Assembly (NCBI GenBank): GCA_934394515.1
Contig: CAKRRU010000020.1
Span: 1 to 30,200 of the forward strand
Direction: 5' to 3'
Length of the DNA stretch: 30,200 nt
Source of the DNA: an uncultured Acetatifactor sp.
Lineage (GTDB): Bacteria; Bacillota; Clostridia; Lachnospirales; Lachnospiraceae
The translations under genes and the position numbers were made by a program. Below, in pieces: positions 26,011-30,200 of the stretch. Below the pieces are notes generated by a model, which had not been told where the DNA came from, ran no database searches, and saw only the letters and a list, made by a program, of their open reading frames with translations. Every line of letters begins with the position of its first letter. Positions within the stretch are counted from its first letter, which is position 1.

Positions 26011-27519
26011 TTACATTTCTTTCCCTGCTGCAGAACCCGGGATATGTCCTTCCGCCAGAATATCCCGTATCAGGTCTCTCTCATCCATAGGATATTTTAC
26101 GCCCCTGATCTCCTGATAATCTTCATGTCCTTTTCCGGCCAGTACGACAATATCACCGGGTTCTCCGTGCTCTATGGCATAAGTGATTGCTTCCTTACGG
26201 TCACAGATCTCCACATATTTTCCATCGGTTTTTGCCATGCCCGTTTTAATATCATTAATAATATCCTGCGGCTCCTCGAATCTGGGATTATCAGAGGTGA
26301 TGATCGTCAGATCCGCCAGTTTGCCGCTGACTTCTCCCATCTCAAAACGGCGCTGTCTGGAACGGTTACCGCCGCAGCCGAACAGGCTGATCAGTCTGTG
26401 GGGCTCATACTCCCGCAGTGTTGTCAGCAGGCTTTCCAGGGCCATGGCATTATGTGCATAATCGATCAGCAGTGTAAACTGATCCGATACTTTGATCATT
26501 TCAATGCGTCCCTTGACGTTTGCCTGCAAGAGTGCTTTTTTAATATTTTCCTCGTCCACTTTAAAGTGGCGGCAGATGGCAATCGCAGCCAGCGCATTAT
26601 ACACACTGAATTTACCGGGCATAGGTACCTCTACGTTAAAATCCATCAGTCCTGTGACATGGAACGTTACCCCCAGTTCTCCCGGCTTATGCACCAGCTT
26701 CCTGTCTTTGGCACGGAGCATACAGTTCTCCCCCATTCCGAAGCTTTCCAGAGTGCAGGTATGCCCTTCTGTTACCTTCTGCCAGTGTTCATCATCGCCG
26801 TTCACGATTCCCACCTTGCACTGTTTGAAAAGTAATCCCTTACAATGTAAATATTCCTCAAAGCTTGCATGCTCATTGGGTCCGATATGATCCGGCTCCA
26901 GATTGGTGAAAATACCGTAATCAAAGATAAATCCCTGGGTTCTGTGCAGCATCAACGCCTGTGAAGATACTTCCATCACTACGGTATCCAGTCCGGCCTG
27001 CACCATTTTTGCGAAATATTCCTGCAGCAGATAGGATTCCGGCGTGGTATTGTTGGCATGGATATGTTCGTCTCCGATGATCACCTCGATGGTTCCCACC
27101 AGTCCCACCTTATATCCGGCGTTTTCCAGAATAGATTTTACCAGATAAGTCGTGGTGGTCTTGCCCTTGGTACCCGTAATGCCGATGACTTTCAACTTTT
27201 CCGCCGGATGGTCGAACCATGCTGCAGAGATAAATGCCATGGCGTAACGGGTATCGGCTACTTTGATCACCGTCACATCTACGTCTGCCGGAAGTTCTGT
27301 CTCCTTCTGTACAACCAGTACTCCTGCGCCCTGCGATGCTGCCTGCGCAGCGAAATCATGACCGTCAAAATTAGCGCCGCCGATACAGAGAAACAGACAT
27401 CCGGGTACGACTTTGCGGGAGTCATAGACAACTGCCGTGATTTCTTTTTGTGTTGTTCCCTGGATCAGTTCATATTCCAGTTTATCCAAAAGTTCTGTTA
27501 ATCTCTTTTTCTTCTCCAT
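26011..27519 (-). CDS. murE: UDP-MurNAc-L-Ala-D-Glu:meso-diaminopimelate ligase MurE
   Basis: An ATP-dependent amino acid ligase that adds the third residue of the peptidoglycan stem peptide. It has the N-terminal UDP-binding domain (YDSRKVVPGCLF), the central ATPase domain with GITGTKGKTT (113-122), and the C-terminal domain with D410NPR413, the sequence associated with meso-diaminopimelate rather than lysine. Length 502 is normal. AAAGGCGG lies before the ATG. It is placed away from the mraZ cluster, at the head of the priA-def-fmt run, downstream of a terminator. Confidence 0.96.
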   Translation of the reverse strand: MEKKKRLTELLDKLEYELIQGTTQKEITAVVYDSRKVVPGCLFLCIGGANFDGHDFAAQAASQGAGVLVVQKETELPADVDVTVIKVADTRYAMAFISAAWFDHPAEKLKVIGITGTKGKTTTTYLVKSILENAGYKVGLVGTIEVIIGDEHIHANNTTPESYLLQEYFAKMVQAGLDTVVMEVSSQALMLHRTQGFIFDYGIFTNLEPDHIGPNEHASFEEYLHCKGLLFKQCKVGIVNGDDEHWQKVTEGHTCTLESFGMGENCMLRAKDRKLVHKPGELGVTFHVTGLMDFNVEVPMPGKFSVYNALAAIAICRHFKVDEENIKKALLQANVKGRIEMIKVSDQFTLLIDYAHNAMALESLLTTLREYEPHRLISLFGCGGNRSRQRRFEMGEVSGKLADLTIITSDNPRFEEPQDIINDIKTGMAKTDGKYVEICDRKEAITYAIEHGEPGDIVVLAGKGHEDYQEIRGVKYPMDERDLIRDILAEGHIPGSAAGKEM

Positions 27520-27557
27520 AGAGTTTTCCGCCTTTCTACGATGAAACTTTTACACAA

Positions 27558-27587
27558 AAGATGCCTGCACATAAAAACAGGCATCTT
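27558..27587 (-). terminator. Terminator of the glycosyltransferase gene
   Basis: AAGATGCCTG (27558-27567) pairs with CAGGCATCTT (27578-27587) around a ten-base loop. On the minus strand the stem is followed by TTTTGTGT, on the plus strand by TTCCTTTTT. It lies 11 bases after the glycosyltransferase stop and 38 bases before the murE start. Confidence 0.85.
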
Positions 27588-27598
27588 CCTTTTTCCGG

Positions 27599-29152
27599 TT
27601 ACTTATATAATACCCCCATATTTCCGAACTGTTCTACCGCATATCCCATGTCCCCATAGTTCTGATCCGAAAGTTCCACAATATAGATTCCGTCACTTCC
27701 GTCCACAGTAGTATTAAATACATAGTTTCCACATTGACTGACGCTCAAAAACAATGCCGGATAATTGGTATATTGAACGGTTTCCCTGTATTCTTCCGGT
27801 GACAGCTTACTGAATGCCAGCACTTTAGGATAGTCTATATACGCTCCCACGTATATCGTCTCATCTTCGCCTGCCAGATTCTCCGCATAACAGACAGCCT
27901 GTTCCATGCCATCCTGAAACATACCACCAATTATCTGAGCATAATCTCCGAAATAATATTTTTCAAATGCTAGAAAGAGAATGCAAAAACCGATTGCAGT
28001 CACTTGCGTAATGTACTTCAAGTCCTTGCGAAGTAATTGCTGTACGCGGTAAAGCCCTACAGCCATAAAAACAATAATGCTTATATGAATACAGTTGATC
28101 CGGTTTACATTCACATAAACCAGTGCCCCCAGCACAAATGCGGTTAAAAACTGAATTCCTATCAGTACATATCCGTCATAGGTTCTTGTTCTGATACTTT
28201 TGTAAACACTTTTTACACAATAGAACAGACCTATCAACGCAAAGCCAAGGAACACCTTATAATATAATCCGAATTTTTCTGTACTGTTCCACCAATATTT
28301 ATCATTTTCACCTGCCAATATATAAAGCAGATTTTTGATCTTGTCCCCTGCTCCCTCTAATGACACTTCACTGCCGCGCATTACCACCAGTTTCGGAATG
28401 GACATCCACTGGGTAACGATCTCCGGAATATATCCGTTATTTACCAGTAAGAACAGAAGCGCCGGTACTGCCAGCACTCCCAGCAAAATACCTGATCCTA
28501 CTGTCCATTTTGTTATTCTTGCTTTCTTTACATACAACAAATATACAGCCTGCAGTAATACGATAAACGGAACGACCGTCCAGATCGTTGCATAACAATA
28601 GAGACTGATTCCGTAAAACAGCGCAGACAATAGGTAATATCGTTCATTCTTGATACCGAGCACAAAGAAAAGAAGTCCGAAGATCAAAAATCCCGGTGCC
28701 ATATTACAATCCAATCCCCATCTGGACATCATAATATGCCAGGGATTAACAGCCAGAAGAAACATTGCCCACAATGCTGCATCTTCATTCATAATTTCTC
28801 TTACTATTTTCTCTATGGCAACTATCGTAAATATGCCTACGATTGCCTGCGGAAGCCGGAACGCCCACATATGGCGTCCGAATATAGCAATAAACGGAAT
28901 CATCATAATACTGTTCCATACGCTCATCCCGCTTCCCCATGTAGTTAAATACATAGGCCAGGGATATCCGAAGGAATCCGTTCCGGACACAAGCAGCGAC
29001 CAGGCTTCTCTTGCGCTGAAAGCCTCATCCTGATTAATGCCTCCCGGCACACTTGCCAACCTGTAAATTCTGGAAAAAATGCCGATTGCCAAGATCAAAA
29101 TATATAATATCCTTCTCTTGTTTCCAATAATCTTTTCCCGTATCGTACCCAT
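27599..29152 (-). CDS. GT-C-fold membrane glycosyltransferase (PMT/ArnT-like)
   Basis: A 517-residue protein with about ten or more membrane segments. Near the N-terminus, after the first segment, it has RLASVPGGINQDEAF (32-46), where the acidic pair DE is the usual catalytic motif of polyprenyl-phosphate-dependent sugar transferases such as PMT, ArnT and related GT39/GT83 enzymes. The last about 110 residues form an extracellular domain. It probably moves a sugar from a lipid carrier to a protein or wall polymer outside the cell; donor and acceptor are unknown. AAGGAG precedes the ATG, and it has its own promoter and terminator. Its base composition is a little more AT-rich than its neighbours, so transfer is possible. 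Confidence 0.85.
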   Translation of the reverse strand: MGTIREKIIGNKRRILYILILAIGIFSRIYRLASVPGGINQDEAFSAREAWSLLVSGTDSFGYPWPMYLTTWGSGMSVWNSIMMIPFIAIFGRHMWAFRLPQAIVGIFTIVAIEKIVREIMNEDAALWAMFLLAVNPWHIMMSRWGLDCNMAPGFLIFGLLFFVLGIKNERYYLLSALFYGISLYCYATIWTVVPFIVLLQAVYLLYVKKARITKWTVGSGILLGVLAVPALLFLLVNNGYIPEIVTQWMSIPKLVVMRGSEVSLEGAGDKIKNLLYILAGENDKYWWNSTEKFGLYYKVFLGFALIGLFYCVKSVYKSIRTRTYDGYVLIGIQFLTAFVLGALVYVNVNRINCIHISIIVFMAVGLYRVQQLLRKDLKYITQVTAIGFCILFLAFEKYYFGDYAQIIGGMFQDGMEQAVCYAENLAGEDETIYVGAYIDYPKVLAFSKLSPEEYRETVQYTNYPALFLSVSQCGNYVFNTTVDGSDGIYIVELSDQNYGDMGYAVEQFGNMGVLYK

Positions 29153-29183
29153 AAAATGCTCCTTAGTATATAATTCACTTTTT

Positions 29184-29212
29184 ATCTTACACTAGGAATT
29201 ATATTTTGTAAA
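29184..29212 (-). promoter_or_regulatory. Promoter of the glycosyltransferase gene
   Basis: Minus-strand TTTACA (29207-29212) and TAAGAT (29184-29189) are separated by 17 bases, each one base from consensus. It lies in the 73-base gap after the YitT gene, so the glycosyltransferase can be expressed on its own. Confidence 0.65.
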
Positions 29213-29225
29213 TTGCGGAAAATAT

Positions 29226-29879
29226 TCAGCTTTCCATTATCGTATATTCCTTTTCTTTCTTATGAAAATTCTGGAGAAAACCGATCAGCTGACCGGACAA
29301 CAATACCGTAAACAGCGAATAACCGATGCGCTTCACCGGAATATAGCTTAAGGACATTACCAGTACGATCAGATCCGTCATCAGATAGACCCACTGGATC
29401 TTCCACCCGGTAGCATGGGAAATACTCATAGCCAGAGCGTCATCTCCGCTGGGTGCTCCCCCGGTCCGTACGCATAGTCCGGCTCCGATGCCGACAAACA
29501 AAGCTCCGATCAGGGCAGCTGCCAGCGGCATCTCTGCCAGCTGCGGCCATAGATGCGGAAATTGTTCACATATTTTATATGTCCCGGAAAATCCTGCCGT
29601 AGCAAGGATGGAAGTGGCGATAAACTCCTTCCCCAGCAGTTTCCACCCAAGGATATAACATAAAATGTTCATAATACCGCCCGTCACTGCAGGAGAGATT
29701 CCTGTCCAATATTCCAGTAACAGCGTAGCTCCCAGCACACCTCCTTCGGTAACGCCGGAGATGGAGTGAACATTATATAAACCAAATGCCAGAATCATAC
29801 TTCCCAGCAGCGTTACGGCGCAACTTTTCAAGGTGAGTTTTTTCAGTGCTTCTTTCCATTCGTAAATTCTTAAATTCAT
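29226..29879 (-). CDS. YitT-family membrane protein
   Basis: A 217-residue integral membrane protein with five or six membrane segments. The stretch ILAFGLYNVHSISGVTEGGVLGATLLLEYWTG is typical of the YitT family, and GAPSGDDALA forms a second conserved loop. Family members normally carry a cytoplasmic DUF2179 domain after the membrane part; here the protein ends soon after the last segment, so this is the short form. A transport or export role is assumed for the family but not proven. AGGAA lies eight bases before the ATG. Confidence 0.9.
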   Translation of the reverse strand: MNLRIYEWKEALKKLTLKSCAVTLLGSMILAFGLYNVHSISGVTEGGVLGATLLLEYWTGISPAVTGGIMNILCYILGWKLLGKEFIATSILATAGFSGTYKICEQFPHLWPQLAEMPLAAALIGALFVGIGAGLCVRTGGAPSGDDALAMSISHATGWKIQWVYLMTDLIVLVMSLSYIPVKRIGYSLFTVLLSGQLIGFLQNFHKKEKEYTIMES

Positions 29880-29928
29880 TTTAATATTCCTGTTCCTTTT
29901 ATACTTCTGATATTATCCATATTTATGT

Positions 29929-29959
29929 ATTATAACCCCAGGTGTCGGTCTGCCGTCAA
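29929..29959 (-). promoter_or_regulatory. Candidate promoter of the YitT gene with a long 19-base spacer
   Basis: Minus-strand TTGACG (29954-29959) and perfect TATAAT (29929-29934) are separated by 19 bases, two more than optimal. Such a spacing is seen at promoters that need an activator of the MerR type, but no regulator gene is nearby. Confidence 0.5.
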
Positions 29960-29978
29960 GAATTATCTGTTGACGTCG

Positions 29979-30010
29979 AAAAGCCCCAGGCTGTTACACC
30001 TGAGGCTTTC
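29979..30010. terminator. Hairpin terminator, first copy of the right-edge repeat
   Basis: AAAGCCCCAGG (29980-29990, counting from the second A of the run) pairs with CCTGAGGCTTT (29999-30009) with one mismatch. On the plus strand it is followed by CCGATTTTCTT. It would end a plus-strand transcript or separate YitT from what lies to the right. Confidence 0.65.
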
Positions 30011-30155
30011 CGATTTTCTTATGAGGGGGGGGAGATAGTGAGTTCATCAACTATCTGAAATACATATTACAGGGAAAATGTGTACAGAGTGTGTACGAAT
30101 TCTAACTTAATTCTAAAATGAATCTTGAGGTTTTATAAACTCTCTGATGCACCAA

Positions 30156-30184
30156 AAAACCTCAGGCAGCACACCTGAGGTTTT
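30156..30184. terminator. Hairpin terminator, second copy of the right-edge repeat
   Basis: A perfect 11-bp stem, AAAACCTCAGG (30156-30166) with CCTGAGGTTTT (30174-30184), encloses a seven-base loop. A and T residues flank both sides. The bases that follow, up to the window end, repeat those after the first copy. Confidence 0.75.
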
Positions 30185-30200
30185 CCGGTTTCTTATGAGG

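Larger units (their letters stand above)
29880..30200. other. Gene-free, repeat-rich intergenic stretch
   Basis: No convincing reading frame is present. It holds the YitT promoter, two similar hairpins (29979-30010 and 30156-30184), a run of eight G residues (30025-30032) followed at once by a short hairpin (AGATAGT 30033-30039 with ACTATCT 30050-30056), and direct repeats TGTGTAC (30079, 30090) and AATTCTAA (30098, 30109), both with an 11-base period. Confidence 0.75.

Noticed and set aside
1..30200. tRNA, rRNA, CRISPR array or insertion-sequence transposase
   Set aside because: I looked for these and found no cloverleaf, rRNA segment, regular repeat-spacer array or transposase/integrase protein in the window.

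Overview
The window reads as a Gram-positive, spore-former-type Clostridia chromosome, most likely a gut Lachnospiraceae. This rests on gene order and protein style, not on any search. Signs are an mraZ-rsmH-ftsL-PBP-PBP division/wall cluster with two class B penicillin-binding proteins, a PrkC kinase with PASTA repeats, a YugP-type protease, a MurE of the meso-diaminopimelate type and no outer-membrane genes. Every gene I accept is on the minus strand, so the window is read from high to low coordinates.

Layout from the right end. 29880-30200 is a gene-free, repeat-rich stretch. Then come a YitT-family membrane protein, a GT-C membrane glycosyltransferase with its own promoter and terminator, and a long tightly packed housekeeping run: murE, priA, def, fmt, yugP-like protease, rsmB, rlmN, PP2C phosphatase, prkC, rsgA, followed by xpaC and telA. 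This run joins replication restart, initiator-formyl handling, rRNA modification, ribosome assembly and Ser/Thr signalling. Next are a chemotaxis receptor with almost no extracellular part, a lipoprotein amidase, ychF and lgt. Tandem hairpin terminators separate lgt from the division cluster. That cluster starts at a sigma-A-type promoter with four 10-bp MraZ boxes, followed by mraZ, rsmH, ftsL-like and PBP 1.

The unusual part is the left end. The second PBP gene is cut off exactly after its SxN motif and never reaches KTG. Immediately beyond lies an AT-rich, self-contained three-gene cassette (1955 to 230) with its own promoter (TTGTAA-17-TATAAT) and its own terminator. It encodes a DUF4869-like protein, a minimal 152-residue P-loop ATPase and a 263-residue protein with a Toprim-like acidic pattern and a cysteine cluster. 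The missing 3' part of the PBP is not seen on the far side. I consider this cassette the best candidate for an undescribed accessory (possibly defence) system; function is inferred from architecture only.

Other points of note: an 18-bp tandem duplication giving rsgA a His-Cys repeat, a hairpin that hides the ribosome binding site of the second PBP, a cluster of three nested hairpins before lgt, and an apparent ~175-bp repeat at the right edge.
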